Shown one piece after another: positions 1 through 6,407 of a DNA stretch of 12,794 nucleotides. Within the stretch, counting starts at the first letter, position 1. Each line of letters opens with the position of its first letter. Source of the DNA: JBBRUG01 sp038247995 (GTDB lineage Bacteria; Chloroflexota; Chloroflexia; Chloroflexales; Chloroflexaceae); NCBI GenBank assembly GCA_038247995.1, contig JBBRUG010000166.1, positions 1-12,794 of the forward strand, in the 5' to 3' direction. The position numbers and the translations under genes were made by a program. The notes under the pieces were generated by a model. The model ran no database searches, was not told where the DNA came from, and saw only the letters and a list, made by a program, of their open reading frames with translations.

Positions 1-33
1 GACTTCGCCAACAGTGCGCTCAATTGCAGCCAT
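1..33 (-). CDS. possible start of a divergent gene, cut by window edge
   Basis: A minus-strand frame opens with ATG at 33-31 and stays open to the edge for 11 codons, reading M-A-A-I-E-R-T-V-G-E-V. The 'TVGE(V/I)' pattern near the N-terminus resembles the start of ScdA/RIC-type di-iron iron-sulfur cluster repair proteins, but 11 residues cannot establish that. An AAAGG lies directly against the ATG, which is too close for a good ribosome site. The frame would diverge from the moaB-like gene, and a dyad at 75-92 lies between them. It could also be chance. Confidence 0.25.
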   Translation of the reverse strand, partial: MAAIERTVGEV

Positions 34-74
34 CCTTTCAGAGCAATCAGTACATAATGCGCTTTGTGAGAAAC

Positions 75-92
75 AGTACAGTCGAGTGTACT
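75..92. promoter_or_regulatory. operator-like dyad AGTACA-N6-TGTACT
   Basis: Perfect 6-bp arms (75-80 and 87-92) flank a 6-bp centre. The left arm belongs to a CAGTACA that also occurs directly at 48-54, 26 bp away. The site lies between the possible divergent gene at the left edge and the moaB-like gene, where a dimeric repressor or activator could bind. The regulator is unknown; the binding role is inferred from symmetry and position only. Confidence 0.35.
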
Positions 93-166
93 ATGGCTGA
101 CACAGCGCGTCAACTACCTATGCGGGTAGGAGCGCAGGTAGAGTTTGGGCTAGAAAGGTGATTGGT

Positions 167-202
167 ATGCCGCTGGTGCCGTTGCCGTGCTACAACTGTT
201 AG
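167..202 (+). CDS. possible 11-residue leader peptide (speculative)
   Basis: ATG at 167 opens an 11-codon frame (M-P-L-V-P-L-P-C-Y-N-C) ending with TAG at 200-202, 36 nt before the moaB-like start. AAAGGTG at 154-160 lies 6 nt upstream, which is a better ribosome site than many genes here have. The peptide is proline- and cysteine-rich. It could be a translated leader that affects the downstream gene, or chance. No family is recognised. Confidence 0.2.
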   Translation: MPLVPLPCYNC

Positions 203-238
203 TGGACACGGTGTGCACCCTCATGGTAGGATAGGCGT

Positions 239-754
239 ATGGGACATCGGGAGCACCAAGATCGGGCGCAACGTGAAGGCCCACGGCGGATTCGCTGTGC
301 CGTCATCACAATTAGCGACACACGCAGCGCCGCCAACGACACAAGTGGCGCGTTGATCCGCACAACGCTGTTACAAGCTGGCCATGATGTGGTAAGATAT
401 GAGGTAGTTCGCGACGAACCAGAGCAGATTGCTGCGCTTGTACAGGCAAACGCGCTTGCAGGGTGTAAGCTGATTATCACAAACGGTGGTACGGGGATTG
501 CCCGCCGCGACAGCACCTTTGAAGCGATCGATGCTTTACTTGAGAAACGATTGCCTGGGTTCGGTGAAATATTTCGCATGCTCTCCTATACGGAGATCGG
601 CCCTGCGGCAATGTTATCGCGGGCAAGTGCGGGGGTTCACAACGGAGCACTGATCTTCTGTTTGCCTGGCTCGACAGCAGCGGTGCAGCTGGCGCTCGAG
701 CGGCTGATCATGCCTGAACTTGATCATGTTGTTTGGGAGACGGTGCGTGAGTAA
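239..754 (+). CDS. moaB: MoaB/Mog-family molybdopterin cofactor protein
   Basis: 171 residues, the usual MoaB length (about 170). The family (MoaB, MogA and the G domain of Cnx1) binds molybdopterin and adenylylates it for molybdenum insertion; some MoaB proteins have an unclear role. Visible signatures: a beta-strand start 'CAVITISDTRS' (20-30), the 'TNGGTG' loop (81-86) followed by conserved Asp91, 'PGFGEIFR' (106-113), 'SYTEIGPAAMLSRA' (116-129) and 'LPGS' (142-145). The first 18 residues are charged and may be disordered. The ATG at 239 is preceded by AGGATAGG a few bases upstream. No other cofactor-biosynthesis gene is nearby, so the pathway partners lie elsewhere. Family assignment is secure; MoaB rather than MogA is judged from length and start. 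Confidence 0.9.
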   Translation: MGHREHQDRAQREGPRRIRCAVITISDTRSAANDTSGALIRTTLLQAGHDVVRYEVVRDEPEQIAALVQANALAGCKLIITNGGTGIARRDSTFEAIDALLEKRLPGFGEIFRMLSYTEIGPAAMLSRASAGVHNGALIFCLPGSTAAVQLALERLIMPELDHVVWETVRE

Positions 755-773
755 TGCGGGGCAGGTCATTTTC

Positions 774-782
774 TGCTATATT
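774..782 (+). promoter_or_regulatory. extended -10 promoter candidate for the V4R gene
   Basis: TGC-TATATT at 774-782 fits an extended -10 element (TGN-TATAAT, one mismatch). It sits in the 90-nt gap after the moaB-like gene and 62 nt before the V4R start. No convincing -35 hexamer is seen at 17 nt spacing, as is common for extended -10 promoters. It suggests that the V4R gene can be transcribed separately from moaB. Confidence 0.35.
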
Positions 783-844
783 AGGTGCGACGCAGCAGTT
801 GGCCTGTCGTTCTCTCCATAGCTGTGTAAGGAGCCAGAGAGCCC

Positions 845-1480
845 ATGACGAGCGTAGAAGCTTTCCGCGGCCTGCACTACCCCAATAAAATTGGACGTCT
901 CTGCTTCCTGTCGCTCGAAGAGGTGATGGGTCAGAACGGCGTAAAGGCGCTATTGCGCCTAGCCGATCTGCCGCAGTTTCTCGACGCCTACCCGCCCAAC
1001 GATTTGAAGCGCGAGTTCCCATTCGAGGCGATCTCGGCAACGTCGGTTGCGCTGGGCACGATGTACGGTCCGCGTGGTGCCCGTGGCCTTGAATTGCGTG
1101 CTGGGCGCGTGGCATTTTCCCTCGGTCTCAAAGAGTTCGGTCCGCTCCTCGGTATGGCCGATCTGGCCTTAAAGCTGATGCCGATCACTATGAAGCTGAA
1201 AATTGCGCTCAATGCGACGGCGCAAACATTCGACCGCTTCTCGGATCAGTCCAGCCACGTTGAAGAAGAACGTGGCCAGTTTATTTATCACATTACGAGG
1301 TGTTCGAACTGCATTACCCGTCCGGAGCCTGGTCCGGTCTTCTATGTGGCCCGCGGCATCATCGAAGAGGCGACAGCCTGGGTGAGCGGTGGACGTAGGT
1401 TTGCCGTCGAGCAGTGCACCTGCATGGGCCAGGGTTCTAGTTCATGCAGCTTTACGATCGGCAAAGAGCCGCTGGAATAG
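845..1480 (+). CDS. V4R (4-vinyl reductase) domain protein
   Basis: 211 residues. The C-terminal half carries a V4R domain, a small-molecule-binding fold found in BchJ-type bacteriochlorophyll proteins, in sensors of aromatic compounds (XylR/DmpR N-termini), and in archaeal and TRAPP relatives. Key signs are paired cysteines: Cys153-x2-Cys156 in 'TRCSNC', then Cys191-x-Cys193 and Cys201 in 'EQCTCMGQGSSSCSF', which could bind metal. An aromatic/hydrophobic N-terminal part (1-125) includes 'YGPRGARGLELRAGR' (74-88), a V4R-like feature. AAGGAG at 828-833 precedes the ATG. It has no fused output domain. In a phototroph a role linked to chlorophyll intermediates (BchJ-like) is plausible but not shown; BchJ is not regarded as the main 8-vinyl reductase. 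It stands alone between moaB and yidD. Confidence 0.78.
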   Translation: MTSVEAFRGLHYPNKIGRLCFLSLEEVMGQNGVKALLRLADLPQFLDAYPPNDLKREFPFEAISATSVALGTMYGPRGARGLELRAGRVAFSLGLKEFGPLLGMADLALKLMPITMKLKIALNATAQTFDRFSDQSSHVEEERGQFIYHITRCSNCITRPEPGPVFYVARGIIEEATAWVSGGRRFAVEQCTCMGQGSSSCSFTIGKEPLE

Positions 1481-1550
1481 TTTGGCTCATGCTCAGTAGG
1501 TCTTGTGCTGCAGTATGCTTTGGGCGTGCTGCGGCACTATTTTAATGTAT

Positions 1551-1763
1551 ATGCTACGCTGGCTTGCCCTTAAGCTCATCCGCTTCTATCAGGTGGCGAT
1601 TTCGCCCTGGACGCCGCCGAGTTGTATCTATACCCCCTCGTGCTCAAACTACGGATTCCAGGCGATCAGTAAGTATGGTGCGCTTAAAGGCGGCTGGCTA
1701 ACGCTCAAGCGCCTCGCTCGCTGTCATCCCTGGAGCCCTGGCGGTTACGACCCCGTTCCATAA
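1551..1763 (+). CDS. yidD: YidD, membrane protein insertion efficiency factor
   Basis: 70 residues from the ATG at 1551. YidD is a small amphipathic, inner-face membrane-associated protein that assists YidC/Sec-dependent membrane-protein insertion. The family hallmarks are all present: 'LKLIRFYQVAISPW' (7-20), 'PSCIYTPSCSNYGFQAI' (23-39) with Cys25 and Cys31, 'YGALKGGWLTLKRLARCHPWSPGGYDPVP' spread over 42-70 with Cys58. The start is chosen by family length; in-frame TTG 1503 and ATG 1515 would add an atypical Cys-rich extension (Met-Cys-Cys-Ser), and no start has a convincing ribosome site. The usual rpmH-rnpA-yidC neighbours are missing, so the gene has moved from its common context. Identity is very likely; only the start is uncertain. 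Confidence 0.92.
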   Translation: MLRWLALKLIRFYQVAISPWTPPSCIYTPSCSNYGFQAISKYGALKGGWLTLKRLARCHPWSPGGYDPVP

Positions 1764-1766
1764 CCC

Positions 1767-1793
1767 TGCAACTCTCCTGTCATTGTGATCGTC
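1767..1793 (+). promoter_or_regulatory. ECF-type promoter candidate before the sigma gene
   Basis: TGCAAC (1767-1772) and CGTC (1790-1793) are separated by exactly 17 nt, matching the AAC / CGT-type two-block layout of ECF promoters (compare the sigma-X/sigma-W consensus of Bacillus). It begins 4 nt after the yidD stop and is 151 nt upstream of the chosen start of the ECF sigma gene, so autoregulation is a natural reading. The short motifs could arise by chance. Confidence 0.4.
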
Positions 1794-1818
1794 ATAGCGC
1801 CAGAGGACGAGATACCTA

Positions 1819-1832
1819 CCGCCTTACGGCGG
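1819..1832. other. GC-rich hairpin in the sigma gene leader
   Basis: CCGCC-TTAC-GGCGG forms a perfect 5-bp stem with a 4-nt loop. CCT/AGG just outside can extend it across one bulged A (1815-1835). There is no T-run after it, so it is not an ordinary terminator for yidD. It would lie in the 5' leader of the sigma mRNA if the ECF-type promoter is used. Role unknown. Confidence 0.4.
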
Positions 1833-1944
1833 AGGGTGGATTGTCTAAGTGGGCGATGTACGTTGTGGCGCTCTATTCTATGATGGGCGTAGAACCGCAC
1901 GCCTCCCGGCACGCAGGCGCTCCGGCGCCAGGAGAAAGTACACG

Positions 1945-2622
1945 GTGGCAGAACCATCTCGTGAATTGCTCGCACAGGCTCAGCAAGGGGACGCCCAGGC
2001 GATTTCGCAACTCATTCTGGGTCAGCAGCACTATGTTTATAGCATTGCTATGAGTGTGCTGAAGAACCCTGAAGATGCAGCCGATTTGACCCAGGAGGCG
2101 TTCATTCGACTCCTGCGTGCCCTCGGCCAGTACAACGGTGAGAGCCGCTTCACAACCTGGTTGTATCGGCTGGTAGTAAACCTTTGTCGGGATGAACTAC
2201 GACGGCGTGGGCGCCAGGTGCCCGTTATGCCGCCCGCTCCTGAAGAGGAAGAGGCCGACCAGATGGCCGGCGTCGCCGACTTCGATCGTTGGACCGACCC
2301 GGAACAGGCGCTGGATGCTACTGAAGTGCGCGATCAGGTGCGGTATGCACTTGGGCAGCTAGAGGAGCATTATCGTCTGGTGCTCACGTTATACTATTTT
2401 GAGGATCTGAAGTATACCGATATTTCGGAGATTCTCGATATTCCGCTCAATACGGTAAAGAGTCATATTCGGCGCGGTAAAGAGCGCCTGGCGATACTGC
2501 TGGAAACGCAAGAGCAGCCTCCCGCTACGCGGGCGATTGTTCAGCCGCCACGCCGTGATGAACCACGCCATCCGCCGCAGGTTGCGCCACTGCGCCTGCT
2601 GTTTAGCCGGGCAGGGGGATAA
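1945..2622 (+). CDS. ECF-family RNA polymerase sigma factor
   Basis: 225 residues from GTG 1945, an extracytoplasmic-function sigma-70 with regions 2 and 4 only. Region 2 spans about 15-88 ('QGDAQAISQLI', 'NPEDAADLTQEAFIRLLRAL', 'RFTTWLYRLVVNLCRDELRRR'). A Glu/Pro-rich linker follows (89-125). Region 4 spans about 126-188 with the helix-turn-helix 'YTDISEILDIPLNTVKSHIRRGKERL'. A Pro-rich tail of about 35 residues is beyond the usual end. GTG 1945 is preferred because AGGAGA (1930-1935) lies 9 nt upstream; GTG 1849 in the same frame would add 32 Arg-rich residues and has no ribosome site. The next gene overlaps its own ribosome site with this gene's end, so sigma and membrane partner are co-expressed. 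Confidence 0.93.
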   Translation: MAEPSRELLAQAQQGDAQAISQLILGQQHYVYSIAMSVLKNPEDAADLTQEAFIRLLRALGQYNGESRFTTWLYRLVVNLCRDELRRRGRQVPVMPPAPEEEEADQMAGVADFDRWTDPEQALDATEVRDQVRYALGQLEEHYRLVLTLYYFEDLKYTDISEILDIPLNTVKSHIRRGKERLAILLETQEQPPATRAIVQPPRRDEPRHPPQVAPLRLLFSRAGG

Positions 2623-2627
2623 GCACA

Positions 2628-3104
2628 ATGACGCACGAAACAATGAATCAGCCTGAACCCTCTCGTGACGATCAACTCGATGCTATCTTGCGCACAGAGT
2701 TGCGTTGGGATGCGCCGCCGGATCTGACAGCGCGGCTCTTGAGTTTGGTTCCAGGTGTGGCGCTGCTCGAGTTTGTACCCGAACGGGCAAAGCCGAAACC
2801 GTGGTATAGCATGCTTGTATTGGTGTTAACCGCAGTTGCCGTTGGGTTGTCGCTTGCAGTCGCCTGGCGTTTTTACAGCCTGGTAGGGGTTGAGTTGGGT
2901 TTAGAGGTGATGTTTGCCCAACTGCGTGAAGCGCCGGCGATCGGCTTACAACGGCTGTATGAAGCGCTTCCAGCTAGCCGTCAGGGCGTGGCGCTGCTCG
3001 TGGCTGTGCGCGATCAGTTGCACTGGCTACTGTTGGCTGTGGTGCTCTGGCTGGCGTTTGATAACGGCCAGCCGCGTATGGTGCCGGTGCGGCAGCGTGC
3101 GTAG
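2628..3104 (+). CDS. small membrane protein, probable anti-sigma factor
   Basis: 158 residues, not recognised by strong motifs. A hydrophilic N-terminus (1-58) with 'LDAILRTELRWDAPPDLTARLLSLVP' (17-42) precedes one clear membrane helix (about 60-80, 'YSMLVLVLTAVAVGLSLAVAW') and a second hydrophobic segment (about 131-146, 'LHWLLLAVVLWLAF'). It contains no cysteine, so it lacks the HxxxCxxC zinc motif of ZAS anti-sigmas. The role is inferred from position: it begins 5 nt after the sigma stop, with AGGGGGA (2613-2619) inside the sigma coding end giving translational coupling. The 'L(R/D)..PPDLTARLLS' pattern is typical of the N-terminal part of short membrane anti-sigmas. It could instead be a sigma-linked membrane protein of another kind. 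Confidence 0.7.
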   Translation: MTHETMNQPEPSRDDQLDAILRTELRWDAPPDLTARLLSLVPGVALLEFVPERAKPKPWYSMLVLVLTAVAVGLSLAVAWRFYSLVGVELGLEVMFAQLREAPAIGLQRLYEALPASRQGVALLVAVRDQLHWLLLAVVLWLAFDNGQPRMVPVRQRA

Positions 3105-3124
3105 CACGCGCTGGCAGAATTTAA

Positions 3125-3169
3125 AAGGGGCCAGTCCAGGTACTATCTGGATTGGCCCCTTCGCTTTTT
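3125..3169. terminator. bidirectional intrinsic terminator
   Basis: A long near-perfect stem pairs AAGGGGCCAGTCCAG (3125-3139) with CTGGATTGGCCCCTT (3147-3161), with one G-T wobble. On the + strand it is followed by CGCTTTTT, ending the sigma/anti-sigma transcript. On the minus strand the stem is followed by TTTTAA, so it also ends the sortase/surface-protein transcript. The surface protein's TAA stop (3168-3170) overlaps the + strand T-tract. Confidence 0.88.
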
Positions 3170-5402
3170 AGATCCGCTCGCGTGAGCGGTGCAGACGCCA
3201 GGTGCGTGTGAAGAGGGTTAAACCGAGGAGTAACACACCCATAAGCGGCACGCCGGTGCTCGTGTCGGGGAGCGGCGCTGTGGGCGGCGGTGGCGTAGTC
3301 GGCGGCTGGCCGATGATCGGCTCCAGTGTCGCGGTAGCCGTTGGGGCAATGCCCGCAGCGGCAACAGTAGCCGTCGCCGGTTCTACGGTCGGACTGGTTG
3401 CCGGTGGCGGATAGGCGCCGGGCGTCGCGGTGCCGCTTGGGGCTGTGGCTGTGGCTGTAATGACTTGAACCACGGTGGGTTGGCCACTATCAACGACGAG
3501 CACTGAAGCAATGTTCGAGAAGGCCGCTTGGGTGAGGCCGTCATAAAGGAGTTGGCCCTGCACCACGAGCAGCGTTCCGGCAGCGACATTTGGCCGAATG
3601 CGGGTCAAGATCGTGAGCTCCACACCCTGTCCAGGTTGAAGTTGGTTAATGGTATAGCGCACTTCCTGGCCGGCAATCGTCGGATCAGTGCGGTCGGTTT
3701 GGGCAGCAAGCACCTCTAGATTGCTCGGGAGGACGCTGCGCAAATTGACATTGTTCAGGATGTTAGCGTCGCCGCCGGTGCGGGTATTGCGTACAACCAG
3801 TGTAAAGCGCACTTCCTGGTTGGGGTAGGCGCTGCCCCAATCACTGGCCAGCCGAAAGAAGACGTCGGTGCCGTCGGGTAACCCTGGTGTCGTAGTATTC
3901 GCCACCGACGTTGTCGTTGTGGTGGTCGCGATCGGCGCCACGACTGCCGGCGTGTTGGTAGGGCGCGCGGTGGGGCGCAAACCAGGCCCGGCAGTTGGCC
4001 GCACCTGCGGCCGTATCGTTGGTGGCGGCGGCGGTGGTGGCGGCTCAGTCGGCACCGCAGGCAGTGGCGTAGGCGGCGCTGGTGGTGGTGGCGGCGTCGG
4101 TGTACGCGGCGCCGGCCCCGGCTCGACCACTGATGGCGGTGGAGCACTAGTCGGTGGTGGCGGCGGTGGCGGCGGTGGTGGCGGTGGCGGTGGCGGTGGC
4201 GGCGGCGGTGCGCTCGTCGCTGTGATGGTAGGCGGCACCGCTGCTGATGTGTTTGTCACCGTAGGCTGAGTTGTTGGCGTGCTGGTCGGCAGGCTAGGAT
4301 CGGTTGTCGGGCTTACCGTGGGTGTATTGGTAGGCAAACTCGGGTCGGTGGTAGCGGTAGGCGTACTCGTTGCCCCAGGCGTGACCGGCCCGCCGGAGAT
4401 GCGCACACTGACACTGTTTGAAGTGGCTGAGCCGATTGAACTGGAGGCGCTAGCAGTGTTGTTGATAATCGTGCCGCTGGCGACATTACTGCGCACCTGC
4501 ACTTGAATATTGACCAGCGCCGGTGCGCCATCGCGTACAGTGACGGTACAAGTAACCGACTGACCGGGAATGCACGATCCCGAGCCAGACGAAGCCGACA
4601 AGACTTCCAGGTTGCTATTGACATTGTCGGACATCTGCACCGATACGTCGCTGGCGCTGGTTGTGAGAATACCGATGCTGAAGGTAAAGCGCGCTCCAGG
4701 TGAAGACTCAGAGACCGAAGCACTCTTACTGATCCGCACGTCACCAGGAATCTGGGTAGGCGTATTCGTCATCGCTATGGGCGCCGTATTAGTTGGTGTG
4801 GGCGTATTGGCGCCGGCGGGCACTGTATTGGTTGGTGTGGGCGTATTGGCGCCGGCGGGCACTGTATTGGTTGGTGTGGGCGTATTGGCGCCGGCGGGCA
4901 CTGTATTGGTTGGTGTGGACGTATTGGCGCCGGCGGGCACTGTATTGGTTGGTGTTGCTGTGTCGGCAGCTGGAATAGTAGCCGTGTTAGTGGCCGGGAG
5001 CGCCGTACTGGTGAACCCCTGGGCGACGGTAGGCATTAGTTCGGGTGTACTGGATGGTTGCGCCGGTGTTGTCGCCGCTGCATCGGGAGTGGGGACGACG
5101 TCGGGGGTTGCCGCTGCGTCGGGGTCAGGGTCGGCGGGTTCAGAGGTTGCCGCTGCATTCGGCGGAACCTCAGCGGGCGCCGTAGACGCTACCTCCGGTT
5201 GATTGGCCGGTGACGCTTCAGGCGTGATCTCCTGAGCAGGTGCTACCGGCGGCATCACCCAACGCACACCTTCGGCGTAAAGCGGAAAGACGATCATTGC
5301 CAGGCTCAAGACGATCAGGGACATTTCCCAGATCGTCCAGCGTGCCGGCGCACGGCCACGACGTGATGGATTAGGAGAGCGGCGCTGGGATGGCGGCTGC
5401 AT
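3168..5402 (-). CDS. surface protein with two DUF11-like domains and LPDTS sorting signal
   Basis: 744 residues. A basic N-terminus and membrane segment (about 24-44) direct export. Then follow: a Pro/Ala/Thr-rich stretch; four 13-residue repeats (T-N-T-V-P-A-G-A-N-T-P-T-P, about 150-206); a DUF11-like beta-domain (about 221-338) with Cys277 and Cys285 that may pair; a Thr/Pro linker; a run of 19 prolines (399-417) and more proline blocks to about 460; a second DUF11-like domain (about 510-640); a Thr/Pro linker; and a C-terminal signal L-P-D-T-S-T-G (711-717), a hydrophobic segment (718-731) and a basic tail ending R-S-R-E-R-I. GAGGAG (5408-5413) lies 5 nt before the ATG. The upstream gene is a sortase, so this is very likely its substrate: a cell-surface adhesin, stalk or sheath component. 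Exact function is unknown. Confidence 0.85.
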   Translation of the reverse strand: MQPPSQRRSPNPSRRGRAPARWTIWEMSLIVLSLAMIVFPLYAEGVRWVMPPVAPAQEITPEASPANQPEVASTAPAEVPPNAAATSEPADPDPDAAATPDVVPTPDAAATTPAQPSSTPELMPTVAQGFTSTALPATNTATIPAADTATPTNTVPAGANTSTPTNTVPAGANTPTPTNTVPAGANTPTPTNTVPAGANTPTPTNTAPIAMTNTPTQIPGDVRISKSASVSESSPGARFTFSIGILTTSASDVSVQMSDNVNSNLEVLSASSGSGSCIPGQSVTCTVTVRDGAPALVNIQVQVRSNVASGTIINNTASASSSIGSATSNSVSVRISGGPVTPGATSTPTATTDPSLPTNTPTVSPTTDPSLPTSTPTTQPTVTNTSAAVPPTITATSAPPPPPPPPPPPPPPPPPPPTSAPPPSVVEPGPAPRTPTPPPPPAPPTPLPAVPTEPPPPPPPPTIRPQVRPTAGPGLRPTARPTNTPAVVAPIATTTTTTSVANTTTPGLPDGTDVFFRLASDWGSAYPNQEVRFTLVVRNTRTGGDANILNNVNLRSVLPSNLEVLAAQTDRTDPTIAGQEVRYTINQLQPGQGVELTILTRIRPNVAAGTLLVVQGQLLYDGLTQAAFSNIASVLVVDSGQPTVVQVITATATAPSGTATPGAYPPPATSPTVEPATATVAAAGIAPTATATLEPIIGQPPTTPPPPTAPLPDTSTGVPLMGVLLLGLTLFTRTWRLHRSRERI
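4152..4208 (-). repeat. poly-proline codon run (19 codons)
   Basis: Nineteen consecutive CCG/CCA codons on the minus strand encode residues 399-417 of the surface protein, between its two DUF11-like domains. CCG and CCA alternate irregularly, so it is not a simple trinucleotide repeat, which suggests selection on the protein. A rigid polyproline helix of this length would act as a spacer; translating it is expected to need elongation factor P. Confidence 0.9.
4786..4956 (-). repeat. 39-bp tandem repeat, four copies plus a partial
   Basis: Units lie at 4786-4824, 4825-4863, 4864-4902 and 4903-4941, followed by a partial copy to about 4956. Units differ by only one or two bases. Period 39 keeps the frame and gives 13-residue Thr/Pro/Ala repeats in the stalk of the surface protein. 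Near-identity means recent expansion, and copy number can change by slippage or recombination without a frameshift. Confidence 0.95.
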
Positions 5403-5416
5403 AGCAACTCCTCGCT

Positions 5417-6301
5417 TTAGTTAAGCGGGCGAGCGTCAAAGAGATCGGCCACAACAATTAAACGCTGGGTGTCCCAGTTGGTACATGTGATCAGCGTTAG
5501 CACAGGCGTTGACGTTGGATCCATCACGTCAACCTGCGTGGGCCAGACGTTCTTCAGTTCACGAACGTGATAGATATAGCGCCAACCGCCCGTCTCAACC
5601 ACAATCTCAGCGCCTGGTGTAAGGCGGCCAAGATCGCGGAAGACCGCGCCGCGGAGGCCGGCGTGACCGGCAAGGACGGTGTTTCCGATGTTCCCCGGCA
5701 GAGCGGTGCCGTGATGATAGCCGGCGGCGTAGTTGGCCACTTGCCAAGCACTGTTCTCAATAAAAACTTCACGTACGGGTGTGTCGATCCCGATGGTCGG
5801 CAAGCTCAGCCGCTGCGGGCGTGGATCGGCGGCAGGTGGAACGACACCGAGCGGCTGTGGAACGAGGAAGTCGGCGCTTGGTTCCACAGCGGCGCTCATC
5901 GACGGTGTAGTGAAGGGCAGGGCTGGTAGTTCGGCTGCCACGGCTGGGGGCGCAGTGTCGGGTGGGCGCAGGGGTGGCGTTGGTGTAACCGATACACCCT
6001 CGGCCTGGGCAACAGTCGTCTGGCGCCATGTGTAGAGCCAATCGCGACCGTAGCCATCGAGCAGCCAGTAAAGAAACACGAGCGCTGCCGCTACAACAAG
6101 CGCTCGCTCGAAGCGTTGCAGAAAGGTGTCGAACCAGGTGCGGAGGCGAAACCCACTGAGCGCGATCCGGCGCTGTTCTGCCACCGAGCGTAGTTGGACC
6201 GGTCGCAAATCGGCACGCCGACTCGGCACCTCGTTGGTGAGCAGCGTACCAAGCAAATCATTGTCGTCGTCGGTGCTGAGCCGGGGGCTCGTACGGGTCA
6301 T
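5417..6301 (-). CDS. sortase (class D/E-like transpeptidase)
   Basis: 294 residues from ATG 6301. Sortases cleave a C-terminal signal of an exported protein and join it to the cell wall or another acceptor. Numbered from the upstream GTG 6361 (314 residues), the catalytic residues are His233 ('LAGHAGLRG'), Cys293 ('TLITCTNW') and Arg300 ('TQRLIVVADL'), all in the expected order. A membrane helix at about 88-103 anchors the N-terminus, and a Pro/Ala-rich linker (about 122-180) leads to the domain starting 'LSLPTIGIDTPV'. ATG 6301 has an AGG 7 nt upstream; GTG 6361 has no ribosome site, so the first 20 residues are doubtful. It is followed after 14 nt by its probable substrate gene. A promoter lies at 6379-6407. 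The class is uncertain. Confidence 0.88.
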   Translation of the reverse strand: MTRTSPRLSTDDDNDLLGTLLTNEVPSRRADLRPVQLRSVAEQRRIALSGFRLRTWFDTFLQRFERALVVAAALVFLYWLLDGYGRDWLYTWRQTTVAQAEGVSVTPTPPLRPPDTAPPAVAAELPALPFTTPSMSAAVEPSADFLVPQPLGVVPPAADPRPQRLSLPTIGIDTPVREVFIENSAWQVANYAAGYHHGTALPGNIGNTVLAGHAGLRGAVFRDLGRLTPGAEIVVETGGWRYIYHVRELKNVWPTQVDVMDPTSTPVLTLITCTNWDTQRLIVVADLFDARPLN

Positions 6302-6378
6302 GCCGGTGCCTGACCAGGGTGCTGATGCGGAGCGCAACAGACGCCCACGCGAGGCAATCACGTGAGCTGCGCGGTTAC

Positions 6379-6407
6379 AGTATACACCAGGGTACGCACG
6401 CTTGCAA
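6379..6407 (-). promoter_or_regulatory. sigma-70 promoter for the sortase operon
   Basis: On the minus strand, TTGCAA (6402-6407; 4 of 6 consensus) and TATACT (6379-6384; 5 of 6) are separated by exactly 17 nt. Transcription would begin near 6372, before both possible sortase starts. The fit and position make it one of the better promoter calls here. Confidence 0.55.

Noticed and set aside
1503..1550. Upstream starts for YidD (TTG 1503, ATG 1515)
   Set aside because: They add a Cys-rich extension not typical of YidD, and neither has a convincing ribosome site.
4570..5202. Long plus-strand frame opposite the surface protein, with repeats
   Set aside because: It mirrors the GC-rich repeats of the minus-strand gene, which has a ribosome site, a sorting signal and domains; the plus-strand protein is low-complexity Val/Gly/Ala.
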